From contig JBEBWZ010000001.1 in assembly GCA_040391865.1 (NCBI GenBank), positions 17,949 to 81,948 on the forward strand: 64,000 bases of DNA, read 5' to 3'. Positions within the stretch are counted from its first letter, which is position 1; each line of letters begins with the position of its first letter. Below are positions 40,779 to 48,484 of the stretch, piece after piece. The position numbers were made by a program, and so were the translations under genes. The DNA comes from Solimonas sp040391865 (GTDB lineage: Bacteria > Pseudomonadota > Gammaproteobacteria > Nevskiales > Nevskiaceae). The notes under the pieces are model-generated. The model was given only the letters and a program-made list of their open reading frames with translations, had not been told where the DNA came from and ran no database searches.

Positions 40779-41413
40779 GTCCAGCCGCGGGCTTCGGCTT
40801 CGCTGCGCAGAATCGGATCGGGGTCGACCGCGATTGCGGCGTCGCCCATCTCCAGCAGCGGGATGTCATTGCGCGAATCGCTGTAGCAACTCATGTGCGT
40901 GTGTGCCGACGGCTGCGCTTCCAGCCAGCGCCGCATGTTCTCGACCTTGCCGTGCTGAAAATTCGGGGTGCCGGTGATGCGGCCGGTATAGCGCCCGTCC
41001 ACCTGCTCGGATTCGGTAGCGATCAGATCGCTGACGCCCAGCAAGGCGGCAATCGGCTCCGACACGAAGCGGCTGGTGGCGGTGGTGATCAGGATGCGAT
41101 CCTGCTGCGCGCGATGCCTTTCCAGCAGCGCCGGTGCGCCGGGGGCGACCAGCGGCGCGATCTGCTCGGAGACAAAGCGCTCCCGCAGTTCCAGCATGCG
41201 CGACAGCGGCTGCGTGGTCAGCGGATACAGGCTGAACGCGGCATATTCATGAATATCCAGTGTGCCCGCTTCGTACTCCCGGAAGAAACGGGCGTTTTCG
41301 CTGGCATAGAGTTCGGCATCCACGATGCCGTGGGTGACCATCCACTGGCCCCACAAATAGTCGCTATCGCCTGCCAACAGGGTGTTATCGAGATCAAAAA
41401 CAGCAAGCCGCAT
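40760..41413 (-). CDS. HAD-IB family hydrolase (SerB-like phosphatase)
   Basis: A cytoplasmic phosphatase of the haloacid dehalogenase superfamily, subfamily IB, 217 residues. Motif I is FDLDNTLLAGDSDY, motif II ITTATSRF, and motif III/IV CYSDSRNDIPLLEM, with a cap between. It resembles the SerB-like gene that sits next to rppH in pseudomonads, as it does here (divergent). Phosphoserine is a possible substrate, but the family is broad. Confidence 0.9.
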   Translation of the reverse strand: MRLAVFDLDNTLLAGDSDYLWGQWMVTHGIVDAELYASENARFFREYEAGTLDIHEYAAFSLYPLTTQPLSRMLELRERFVSEQIAPLVAPGAPALLERHRAQQDRILITTATSRFVSEPIAALLGVSDLIATESEQVDGRYTGRITGTPNFQHGKVENMRRWLEAQPSAHTHMSCYSDSRNDIPLLEMGDAAIAVDPDPILRSEAEARGWTVISLR

Positions 41414-41528
41414 GAGTTCCGGGAGTGTCGCCTAGGGCCGGGCAGGATAGCAGGTCGTCCAACCGCGTTGCCGTGGCTGCCGGGCTTGTGGAACAATCAT
41501 CACAAGACCTTGTTGGAAAGCCTCGCAA

Positions 41529-42038
41529 GTGATTGATTTAGATGGCTTCCGTCCAAATGTTGGAATTATCCTGAGCAGTGCGCAGGGGCAGTTGCTGTGG
41601 GCCAAACGCATCGGCCAGGAGGCGTGGCAGTTTCCGCAAGGCGGAATCAAGCGCGGCGAAAGTCCTGAAGAGGCCTTGTTCCGGGAGTTGGCCGAAGAAC
41701 TTGGTCTGCGGCGCGAACACGTCCAAATCCTCGGCGTTACCAGCGGTTGGCTGCGCTACCGCCTGCCGGCGCGCTACATGCGGCGCACGCGTGGCCGCGT
41801 CTGTATCGGCCAGAAGCAGAAGTGGTTCGTCCTGCGACTGACCTCCGACGAAAACGAAGTGCGGGTCGATGCCACGCAAAAGCCCGAGTTCGACGGCTGG
41901 CGCTGGGTCGATTACTGGCACCCGCTGGACGAAGTGGTCGATTTCAAGCGCGAGGTCTACCGCCGCGCGCTGAATGAACTGGCGCCGTTGCTCGGGCAGC
42001 AGCCCAAGGAATCCGCCCGCTCCGCCAGGGTGGCCTAG
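41529..42038 (+). CDS. rppH: RNA pyrophosphohydrolase RppH
   Basis: Nudix hydrolase that removes pyrophosphate from 5' triphosphate ends of mRNA and starts RNase E-dependent decay. The 169-residue protein has FRPNVGIILSSAQGQLLWA (FRPNVGIIL), QFPQGGIKRGESPEEALFRELAEELGL (Nudix box GGIKRGESPEEAL through RELAEELGL) and RRALNELAPLL. The start is GTG 41529-41531. The ptsP gene that often follows rppH is absent; bfd is next. Confidence 0.96.
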   Translation: MIDLDGFRPNVGIILSSAQGQLLWAKRIGQEAWQFPQGGIKRGESPEEALFRELAEELGLRREHVQILGVTSGWLRYRLPARYMRRTRGRVCIGQKQKWFVLRLTSDENEVRVDATQKPEFDGWRWVDYWHPLDEVVDFKREVYRRALNELAPLLGQQPKESARSARVA

Positions 42039-42090
42039 CCCCGCCGTCCGGGCCCGATCCGTTCCCACTTGCGTCTGGTTCTCGCAGGTT

Positions 42091-42109
42091 ATTGACAATC
42101 GTTCTCATT
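42091..42109 (+). promoter_or_regulatory. Fur box overlapping the bfd promoter
   Basis: ATTGACAATCGTTCTCATT resembles the 19-bp Fur operator, with a strong right half CGTTCTCATT. It overlaps the -35 box and spacer of the bfd promoter, so iron-loaded Fur would block bfd. This is the classic control for bacterioferritin-associated ferredoxin. Confidence 0.75.
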
Positions 42110-42120
42110 CCATCTCTAAT
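42092..42120 (+). promoter_or_regulatory. sigma70 promoter of bfd, possibly giving a leaderless mRNA
   Basis: TTGACA (42092-42097), a 17-base spacer and TCTAAT (42115-42120) form an excellent promoter. Transcription should begin near 42126-42128, one to four bases before the bfd ATG (42130), leaving no room for a ribosome site. Confidence 0.7.
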
Positions 42121-42129
42121 GCGGACGCC

Positions 42130-42360
42130 ATGTACGTCTGCGTCTGCAAAGCTGTCTCCGATCGCCAAATCCAGCGCGCCGTGCGCGAGGATGGGGTGGT
42201 CAGCCTGCGGGAGCTGACCCGCGATTATGGTCTCGGCACCTGTTGCGGCAAATGCGTGCCGCAGGCGCGCGAAGTGCTCACCGAAGCGCTGCTCGCGACC
42301 CACGGCGAGCAATTGCCGATGGTGGCCCGCAACCGTCTGCCGGTACGCGCTACCGCCTGA
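42130..42360 (+). CDS. bfd: bacterioferritin-associated ferredoxin Bfd
   Basis: Small [2Fe-2S] protein that reduces bacterioferritin to release stored iron under iron limitation. The 76-residue protein has the cysteines Cys4 and Cys6 (MYVCVCK) and the second pair in GTCCGKC (Cys38 or 39, and Cys42), as in BFD-like domains. It is controlled by the Fur-box promoter directly in front, and the message may be leaderless. It sits before bfr on the same strand with 113 bases between, so the two iron-storage genes are adjacent but separately controlled. Confidence 0.94.
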   Translation: MYVCVCKAVSDRQIQRAVREDGVVSLRELTRDYGLGTCCGKCVPQAREVLTEALLATHGEQLPMVARNRLPVRATA

Positions 42361-42473
42361 GTCCGACTCAAGGCACTGCGAGTGCGAATTGGAAGCACTC
42401 TGTCTCTGCATCGGCTTTCGCCATTCAATTCCCCGCTTTCCTATACTCCGGCCTCACAAGACGGAGAATAGTC

Positions 42474-42962
42474 ATGCGTGGCGATAGCAAGGTCCTCGAA
42501 CATCTCAATCTGGCGCTCAAGAACGAGCTGACGGCGATCAACCAGTACTTCCTGCATGCGCGCATGTTCGGCAACTGGGGGCTGAAGAAACTTGCCAAGC
42601 ACGAGTACGAAGAATCCATCGATGAAATGAAGCATGCCGACAAGCTGATTGCGCGCATCCTGTTTCTCGAAGGGCTGCCCAATCTGCAGGATCTGGGCAA
42701 GCTCTACATCGGTGAAGACGTAAAGGAAGCACTGGAGTGCGACCTCAAGCTCGAGAAGGAAGCGCATCCGATGTATCAGAACGCGATCGCGCATGCCGAC
42801 TCCGTTCGCGATTACGTCACCCGCGATCTGCTGGTACAGATCCAAAAGAGCGAAGAAGAGCACATCGACTGGCTCGAAGAGCAGCTCGGCCTGATCGAGC
42901 GCATGGGCCTGCAGAACTACATCCAGACTGCGACCGGGGATTTGCCCGCTGCCGGAGCCTGA
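42474..42962 (+). CDS. bfr: bacterioferritin
   Basis: Heme-containing iron-storage protein that forms a 24-mer and oxidises Fe(II). The 162-residue protein keeps the ferroxidase residues Glu18, Glu51 and His54, and the heme-ligand Met52 (in DEMKHADKLI). Further ligands are expected in YGxx-type helices near LEKEAHPMYQ and SEEEHIDWLEEQ. GGAG lies seven bases before the ATG. A TATACT box is 27 bases upstream. A good terminator follows at 42985. Confidence 0.97.
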   Translation: MRGDSKVLEHLNLALKNELTAINQYFLHARMFGNWGLKKLAKHEYEESIDEMKHADKLIARILFLEGLPNLQDLGKLYIGEDVKEALECDLKLEKEAHPMYQNAIAHADSVRDYVTRDLLVQIQKSEEEHIDWLEEQLGLIERMGLQNYIQTATGDLPAAGA

Positions 42963-42984
42963 ACCCCTGTTGGTGGTACACCCG

Positions 42985-43012
42985 AAGCCTCGCAGAATCT
43001 GCGAGGCTTTTT
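42985..43012 (+). terminator. intrinsic terminator after bfr
   Basis: AAGCCTCGCAGA and TCTGCGAGGCTT form a 12-bp perfect inverted repeat, followed by further Ts (T43008-43012). It lies 22 bases after the bfr stop. Confidence 0.9.
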
Positions 43013-43236
43013 CTGTTGGATCGTCGGCTTCCGTCGCCGCAGAGCAGCCAGCGTGGCAACCTCCCTGCGTGCCCGTAGCGCCGCTATCCGAAGGTATCGT
43101 TGTGGCTGTGCGGAATGGTCAAAATGCCGGGCCCTTGCGCGCCGGCAAGTCAGCGGCTCCCGTGGCGGATGCTCCCGCTCGGAACGGTTCATAATTTCCG
43201 ATGAGCAGAAACCAGATTGAGCCCAGGAGCGTAAAG

Positions 43237-43911
43237 GTGCCCGCAGAATCCCGTCCGAAACGAGGCAACAGACAGCGGATCCTCGATGCCACGGCCAAGC
43301 TGATGAACGAGCAGGGTGCTTCGGTGGGCACCTCCCAGATTGCCGAGTACCTGGAGATCAGTCCCGGCAATCTCTACTACCACTTCCGCAACCGCGAGGA
43401 GATCCTGCGTGAGCTGTTCGACGGCTTCACGCGGGAGCTGGACGCGGTTCTGGCGGTACAGCCGGGCGAGCCGATTCCCGTCGAGCGGCTGGTTGCCTGC
43501 TATACCGGCGGCACCGAAATCCTGTGGCGTTACCGTTTCTTCTTTGCGTCGGCAATGGACTTCATCATCCGTGACGCCAGCCTGTCGGCGAAGTATCAGG
43601 AGTTCAGCACCCGATCAAAGGGCTATATGCGCCTGATCATTCAGGGGGCGGTCAAGGGCGCGCCCGGCCTGTGCCGACCCACTGTGCGGGAATGCGAGCA
43701 CCTGGCGGAGAACATGTGGGTGCTGTGGGTGAGCTGGCCTCGCTACTCGGAGTTGAGCATGCCGGGGCAACTGATCGGCGCTGCGGATATCGGTCGTGGA
43801 CTGGAACAGATTTCGCTCTTGCTGGCACCCTATCTCGACCGTGCCTACTACAAGAAAGCCACAACGCAACTGCATCGCTTCGTCATCAACCTCAAGCAGG
43901 AAAATGGTTGA
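43237..43911 (+). CDS. TetR-family transcriptional regulator of the catabolic cluster
   Basis: DNA-binding repressor-type protein of 224 residues. The N-terminal helix-turn-helix reads RQRILDATAKLMNEQG ... SQIAEYLEISPGNLYYHFRNRE (cited as SQIAEYLEIS and GNLYYHFRNREE). The C-terminal ligand domain is not recognisable. I chose GTG 43237-43239 because AGGAG lies seven bases upstream. The ATG at 43201 has no ribosome site. It precedes the catabolic genes on the same strand, and palindromes in the 44191-44233 gap are candidate operators. The inducer is unknown, perhaps an acyl-CoA or a ketone. Confidence 0.88.
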   Translation: MPAESRPKRGNRQRILDATAKLMNEQGASVGTSQIAEYLEISPGNLYYHFRNREEILRELFDGFTRELDAVLAVQPGEPIPVERLVACYTGGTEILWRYRFFFASAMDFIIRDASLSAKYQEFSTRSKGYMRLIIQGAVKGAPGLCRPTVRECEHLAENMWVLWVSWPRYSELSMPGQLIGAADIGRGLEQISLLLAPYLDRAYYKKATTQLHRFVINLKQENG

Positions 43912-44274
43912 GCACGGGCATCGCTTGTCAATGTCGTAGTCCATCTCCAGAAGCGATGCCGGGTACGCCAGGGCGCGACGGTGCAGCTCATGCGTTAGGC
44001 ATGGCGATGCCTGGCGGCCCGAGATTGCTGTCGCAGATCTCCTAGCCCGCGCCCGAGCGGGCGATGCCTTCGCTGACGACTCGCGCGCCCTGCTCGTGCG
44101 TTGAGCGCTGTCGCGCGCTGGACCGTCTGGCCACCCCACACTGATTTCACTTCCTGCAGGCCATGCTGGCGCCGGCAGTTGACAACGCGCGTGTTAGAGG
44201 ACATCCTCCATTTATCTAGAGCTAACACTCTAAACAAAATGGTCCGCAAAGACGGCCGGATGGAGGAGCAGCGC
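43912..44274. other. 363-bp gene-free stretch between the TetR gene and the first SDR
   Basis: No plus-strand gene is supported here. On the minus strand two adjacent frames look coding-like: GLQEVKSVWGGQTVQRATALN (reading left from about 44160, cited as EVKSVWGGQTVQRATALN) and then, after a shift, HEQGARVVSEGIARSGAG with a stop at about 44042. They could be the broken tail of a lost gene. The right end (44180-44240) is AT-richer and holds palindromes and the likely promoter of the SDR gene. Confidence 0.4.
44191..44233. promoter_or_regulatory. palindrome cluster, candidate TetR operator
   Basis: Three nested repeats lie here: GAGGA-CA-TCCTC (44197-44208), TAGAG-6-CTCTA (44217-44232) and outer arms GTGTTAG (44191-44197) with CTAACAC (44222-44228). 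The first SDR gene starts 42 bases downstream. The position suits the operator of the adjacent TetR regulator. Confidence 0.4.
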
Positions 44275-45033
44275 ATGGCAGACACACTGGCAGGTCGACA
44301 TATCGTCGTCACTGGGGCCGCGTCCGGCATGGGCCGCTCTGCGGCGCTGGAAATGAGCGCCCGCGGAGCGAGCCTTGCACTGTGGGACATTGACCACTCG
44401 GCAGTGACAGCGCTCGCCGACGGCTTGCGCCAGCAGGGCGCAAGCTGTTTCGGCTTGGGAGTGGATGTGAGTTCCGATTCTCAGGTGGCCGCGGCGATGC
44501 AGCGTTCGGTGGAACTGCTGGGGCAGGTCGATGGTGCGTTCAACAACGCGGGTATTGGCATTCAGACCGTTCCACTCGATTCGCTGGGTGAGGCGGATTT
44601 CGACCGCATCGTCGCCGTCAATCTGAAGGGGGTCTGGTTATGCATGAAGCATCAGATCCAGCACATGCGAGGAATCGGCGGCGGTGCCATCGTCAACAAC
44701 GCATCTGTCTCTGGACTGGTTGCTCTGGCGGGCCAAGGTGCCTACACCGCGACCAAGCATGGCGTCGTCGGGCTGAGCAAGACCGCGGCGGTCGAGGGTG
44801 CGGCCAGCAACATCCGCGTGAATGCAATCTGTCCAGGCGCCGTTCGCACGGAGATTCTGAAGCATCTCGAGCAAGCCGGCATCACCGAGGCCGCGCTGGC
44901 CGCAATGTCGCCGCAGAACCGCATCGCGGAACCCGGCGAGATTGCCCATGCCGTCGTCTGGCTGCTTTCCACGCAATCAAGCTTCGTGACAGGAGCCGCG
45001 CTCCCCATCGACGGTGGTTGGGTTGCTCGGTAG
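44275..45033 (+). CDS. short-chain dehydrogenase/reductase (alcohol to ketone type)
   Basis: NAD(P)-dependent oxidoreductase of 252 residues of the classical SDR type. It has the cofactor loop TGAASGMGRSAA, NNAG (FNNAGIGI), catalytic Ser in NNASVSGL, and the YTATK motif. The C-terminal part ends LPIDGGWVAR. GGAGGAG lies about seven bases before the ATG at 44275-44277. An ATG at 44239 in frame has no ribosome site. Being first in the cluster, before the BVMO-type enzyme, it could oxidise a secondary alcohol to the ketone used by that enzyme. This is inference. Confidence 0.9.
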   Translation: MADTLAGRHIVVTGAASGMGRSAALEMSARGASLALWDIDHSAVTALADGLRQQGASCFGLGVDVSSDSQVAAAMQRSVELLGQVDGAFNNAGIGIQTVPLDSLGEADFDRIVAVNLKGVWLCMKHQIQHMRGIGGGAIVNNASVSGLVALAGQGAYTATKHGVVGLSKTAAVEGAASNIRVNAICPGAVRTEILKHLEQAGITEAALAAMSPQNRIAEPGEIAHAVVWLLSTQSSFVTGAALPIDGGWVAR

Positions 45034-45053
45034 AGCGTCCTTCAGGAGTAGTT

Positions 45054-45356
45054 ATGTCATGGGTCAAAGCTGGCGACCGGGAAGCGATCCACGGTCACCA
45101 AAACGGCGTACGGCGGATGGATTCAGGGCCCAACGAGCGACAGGCCTATGGAGAAACGATTCCGGACGCGGAGATCTATTTCTTCGGTGCGCCGTGCTTC
45201 AGAACCGCATCGAAAGAATACGGCCGTTTGAAGACATCCTGGGCGTCGGAAGGATCCGCACCGGTGGCGGCCATGTCGCTTATGACGTCTTCGAAATCCT
45301 CTGAACGAGCCGGTTGCCGTTACTCGCAAATCATTCGAAGGCAGGACTCACGATGA
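45054..45356 (+). CDS. 100-residue protein of unknown function, coupled to the monooxygenase
   Basis: A short open frame starting MSWVKAGDREAIHG. It has a strong ribosome site (AGGAG five bases before the ATG at 45054) and its TGA overlaps the monooxygenase ATG as ATGA. The sequence includes a hydrophobic/aromatic core (AEIYFFGAPCF) and a Ser-rich, basic C-terminus (SKSSERAGCRYSQIIRRQDS). I recognise no family. Another frame over the same bases (RIRTGGGHVAYDVFEIL, ending at 45304) also looks protein-like, so a frameshifted older gene is possible. Confidence 0.5.
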   Translation: MSWVKAGDREAIHGHQNGVRRMDSGPNERQAYGETIPDAEIYFFGAPCFRTASKEYGRLKTSWASEGSAPVAAMSLMTSSKSSERAGCRYSQIIRRQDSR

Positions 45357-46819
45357 AGAAAAGCACAGGGGTTTCCGGAAAGCCGCGCGTGGTGATCATC
45401 GGTGCCGGCATGTCCGGCATGCTGATGGCGATCAAGCTCAAAGAAGCCGGGATACAGGATTTCAGGATCTTCGACAAGGCCTCGGAGGTTGGAGGCACAT
45501 GGCGAGAGAACACCTACCCCGGCATTGCCTGCGATATTGCATCGCATTACTACACGTACACCTTCGAGCCCAACCCGGACTGGAGCAGTCGCCTGCCTCA
45601 GGGCGATGAAATTCAGTCCTACATGTTGAAGATCGCGGAAAAGTATCAACTGCGGCGCCATATAAGCTTCAACAAGGAAGTGGTGGACGGCAAACACGAT
45701 GGGCAGGTATGGCATCTCCGGATGAAGGACGGAGAAAGTCTGGAAGCCGATATCGTTGTTGCCTGCTGCGGACTGCTGCATCACCCGAAATTTCCCGACA
45801 TCAAGGGGATGGATCAGTTCGATGGCGCGCTGTTCCATTCGGCGCGCTGGAACCACGGTGTCCCGCTGGAAGGAAAGCGCGTGGGCATCATCGGCAACGG
45901 CTCCACCGGCGCTCAGATCATTTCGACACTCGCGAAAAAGCGATTGCAGCTGAAGGTTTTTCAGCGCACACCGCAGTGGATATTTCCGTTGCCGAATCGG
46001 ACTTACTCGAAATTCGAGAGGCGCCTCATGCGCTGGTTCCCCGTGCTAGCAAAAGTGCCGTACTACTTTTTCCGCACGGCGTTCGAGCACACCTTCGCGA
46101 GGGCGGTCATCCAGCCTGGCTGGCAGCGAAAGTTGTTGACCTGGGCTTGCCGCTGGAACCTTGGAAGGGTGAAAGACCCCGAGCTTCGCAGGAAGCTAAC
46201 CCCGGACTATGCACCGCTGTGCAAGCGGATGGTGATGTCGGTTGATTTCTTTCCGGCGCTGCAACGCGACAACGTCGATCTGGTGGTTGACGACATCTCC
46301 CATATCGAAGCCAAAGGGGTGGTGACCAAGGACGGCCAGTTGCATGAGCTCGATGTCATTGTGTTTGCGACCGGCTTCGAATCCCACGCGTACTTCCGTC
46401 CGATGAAACTGACCAACGCCGATGGCGTCAGCCTTGACACGGTATGGAATCAGGGAGCTGTTGCCCATCGTACGGTTGCGGTCCCGGGCTTCGCCAACTT
46501 CTTCATGACACTCGGGCCGCAAAGTCCGATCGGAAATTTCTCCGCGATCAGCATTGCCGAAACCCAGATCAACTACATCATGAAGTGCGTGCGCATGATC
46601 CAGAGCGGAACATTGAAAACGCTTGCGCCGACGGCGGCGGCAACCGAGGCGTTCAACGAGCAAGTGAAGAACGCGATGCCGGACACGATCTGGGTTAGCG
46701 GCTGCACCAGCTGGTACATCGGCGAAAGCGGAGTGCCGTCGGCCTGGCCATTCAGTGGCGCACGCTACCGCCAGGAACTCATGACCCCAAGGCTCGAAGA
46801 GTTCGAAGTACTGCGCTGA
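45353..46819 (+). CDS. Baeyer-Villiger-type flavin-containing monooxygenase
   Basis: FAD- and NADPH-dependent oxygenase that inserts oxygen next to a carbonyl, giving an ester or lactone. The 488-residue protein has the FAD loop IIGAGMSGM (residues 15-23), GGTWREN, the BVMO fingerprint FxGxxxHxxxW as FDGALFHSARW (156-166), the NADPH loop GIIGNGSTGAQI and VIVFATGFES. This is the type I BVMO layout. It overlaps the preceding 100-residue gene by four bases. Neighbours (SDR before, acyl-CoA genes after) suggest a ketone-breaking pathway. The true substrate is not visible. Confidence 0.9.
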   Translation: MKKSTGVSGKPRVVIIGAGMSGMLMAIKLKEAGIQDFRIFDKASEVGGTWRENTYPGIACDIASHYYTYTFEPNPDWSSRLPQGDEIQSYMLKIAEKYQLRRHISFNKEVVDGKHDGQVWHLRMKDGESLEADIVVACCGLLHHPKFPDIKGMDQFDGALFHSARWNHGVPLEGKRVGIIGNGSTGAQIISTLAKKRLQLKVFQRTPQWIFPLPNRTYSKFERRLMRWFPVLAKVPYYFFRTAFEHTFARAVIQPGWQRKLLTWACRWNLGRVKDPELRRKLTPDYAPLCKRMVMSVDFFPALQRDNVDLVVDDISHIEAKGVVTKDGQLHELDVIVFATGFESHAYFRPMKLTNADGVSLDTVWNQGAVAHRTVAVPGFANFFMTLGPQSPIGNFSAISIAETQINYIMKCVRMIQSGTLKTLAPTAAATEAFNEQVKNAMPDTIWVSGCTSWYIGESGVPSAWPFSGARYRQELMTPRLEEFEVLR

Positions 46820-46994
46820 CGCCAGGACAAGTTTTCGCTGGAATGCCCGGCCTGGTCGCCATGGGCGTAGGCACTCTGCAGTGGAAATTTTGTCCCCCCG
46901 CCAGAGGCGTGGTGGACCTATCAATCATCGACGTAAAACAGGCGGTCGACGAAGTCGGACGCCTTCATTCAGAAAACGTATTCCGGAGAATCGT

Positions 46995-48026
46995 ATGAGC
47001 AGTGGTGCATCTTTGAATCAACGGGTTGTTCTGGCGAAACGACCCGATGGCACTCCGACGATGGAGAATTTCCGCATCGAGGAAGCGCCGGTACTGGCTC
47101 CGGCTGAAGGTCAGATGCGTCTGAAGACGCTGTATCTCTCACTCGATCCTTACATGCGGCTTCGCATGAATGAGGGGCCTTCCTACGCCGAGCCGGTTGC
47201 AGTCGACGAAGTCATGTGCGGTGGCACGGTTTGCCGCGTCGAGGAGTCGCGCCACTCGCGTTTCAAGGAAGGTGATCTGGTGCTGGCCTTCACGGGATGG
47301 CAGAAATTCGCATTGTCCGATGGTGTCGGCGTGACCCGACTCGATGCGGCGATGGCCAAGCCTTCATGGCCTTTGGGTGTGCTGGGCATGCCCAGTTTCA
47401 CGGCCTACTACGGGTTGCTGAAAATTGGCGACCCCAAACCGGGAGAAACCGTTGTGGTGGCGGCGGCAACGGGAGGCGTGGGCGCGATCGTGGGTCAGAT
47501 TGCAAAGATCAAAGGATGCCGGGTGATCGGCATTGCCGGTGGCGTGAAGAAATGCCGGCATGCCGTCGAGCAGCTGGGTTTCGACGTCTGCATCGATCAT
47601 CGCGCCTCGGATTTTCGTGAACAGCTCGCCGCCGTGTGTGCGAATGGCGTCGATGTCTACTTCGAGAATGTGGGCGGTGCCGTGCTTGAAGCCGTGTTGC
47701 CCTTGTTGAATGTCGGCGCACGCATGCCGCTATGCGGCCTCATTGCCTGGTACGACGGGCAAGGCAGCGCACAGGGTCCGGATCGTGCCCCTGCGCTGTT
47801 GAGCACGATGCTGGTACGCCAGATCAAGGTCCAGGGCTTCGTCATCACCGATCAGTACGAGCGCCACTACGCTGAGTTTCTCGGTGACATGAGTCAGTGG
47901 CTGGCTCAGGGAAAGATCCAGTTCACCGAGCAGACGGTTGAGGGCCTGGAACAGGCGCCACAGGCGTTCCTGAGCCTGCTGCGCGGGGACAATTTCGGAA
48001 AGGTCGTGGTGCGCGTCGGCGAATGA
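46995..48026 (+). CDS. MDR-family NADPH-dependent oxidoreductase (CurA/prostaglandin reductase-like)
   Basis: A 343-residue enone or alkenal reductase of the MDR superfamily without zinc. Typical features are LSLDPYMRLRM near residue 50, the nucleotide-binding stretch AAATGGVGAIVGQIAK, GIAGGVKKC, and VDVYFENVGG. Such enzymes reduce the double bond of alpha,beta-unsaturated carbonyls. GGAG is six bases before the ATG. It lies 175 bases after the monooxygenase gene and may have its own promoter there. It could remove a double bond before or after oxygen insertion. Confidence 0.9.
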   Translation: MSSGASLNQRVVLAKRPDGTPTMENFRIEEAPVLAPAEGQMRLKTLYLSLDPYMRLRMNEGPSYAEPVAVDEVMCGGTVCRVEESRHSRFKEGDLVLAFTGWQKFALSDGVGVTRLDAAMAKPSWPLGVLGMPSFTAYYGLLKIGDPKPGETVVVAAATGGVGAIVGQIAKIKGCRVIGIAGGVKKCRHAVEQLGFDVCIDHRASDFREQLAAVCANGVDVYFENVGGAVLEAVLPLLNVGARMPLCGLIAWYDGQGSAQGPDRAPALLSTMLVRQIKVQGFVITDQYERHYAEFLGDMSQWLAQGKIQFTEQTVEGLEQAPQAFLSLLRGDNFGKVVVRVGE

Positions 48027-48087
48027 TCTCCGCGAGGCAACGAATCAACGCTGTTAGTGCATTACGGTATCAACGGGTTTGGAAACA

Positions 48088-48408
48088 ATGAGTAGAGTCA
48101 TTTTCATCGAGCATGACGGTCGTCAGCATACGGTTGAGGTGGAGGACGGCGAGAACCTGATGCAGTGCGCCCAAAGCAATCTGATCCCTGGGGTTCTTGG
48201 CGATTGCGGTGGCTGTTGTACCTGCGGTACCTGTCACGCCTACATCGATCCTCAATGGTCACAGGCGGCGGGTGAGCAGAACGACGATGAGCGACTGATG
48301 CTGGAGGGGGCAGAGCATGTGCTGCCTGGCAGTCGGTTGATTTGCCAGATCAGGATGGTTCCGGACCTGGATGGCGTGATCGTCCGTATTCCGCCAGCAC
48401 AAAGATAG
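48088..48408 (+). CDS. [2Fe-2S] ferredoxin, adrenodoxin/putidaredoxin type
   Basis: Electron carrier of 106 residues. The cluster cysteines are Cys40, Cys46, Cys49 and Cys86 (GDCGGCCTCGTCHAY and RLICQIRM), with the C-x5-C-x2-C-xn-C spacing of putidaredoxin-type ferredoxins. Two extra cysteines (43 and 44) lie inside the loop. Such ferredoxins usually serve cytochrome P450s, yet no P450 or ferredoxin reductase gene is in this window. The partner may be elsewhere in the genome. The ATG at 48088 has GGAA four bases upstream. Confidence 0.92.
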   Translation: MSRVIFIEHDGRQHTVEVEDGENLMQCAQSNLIPGVLGDCGGCCTCGTCHAYIDPQWSQAAGEQNDDERLMLEGAEHVLPGSRLICQIRMVPDLDGVIVRIPPAQR

Positions 48409-48484
48409 AAATCACGGCGTTGCGCCAATGCGCCCAACGGCGCAGCGCCGATGATTGGGTGGCCGCACTCCACTGAATGACCTG

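Noticed and set aside
43615..44139. Minus-strand open frame overlapping the end of the TetR gene
   Set aside because: Mostly antisense to TetR, rich in Arg and Ser, with no recognisable domain.
45014..45304. Alternative plus-strand frame of 96 codons before the monooxygenase
   Set aside because: It starts inside the SDR gene and has no ribosome site or coupling. It is kept only as a hint of a frameshift within the small unknown gene.
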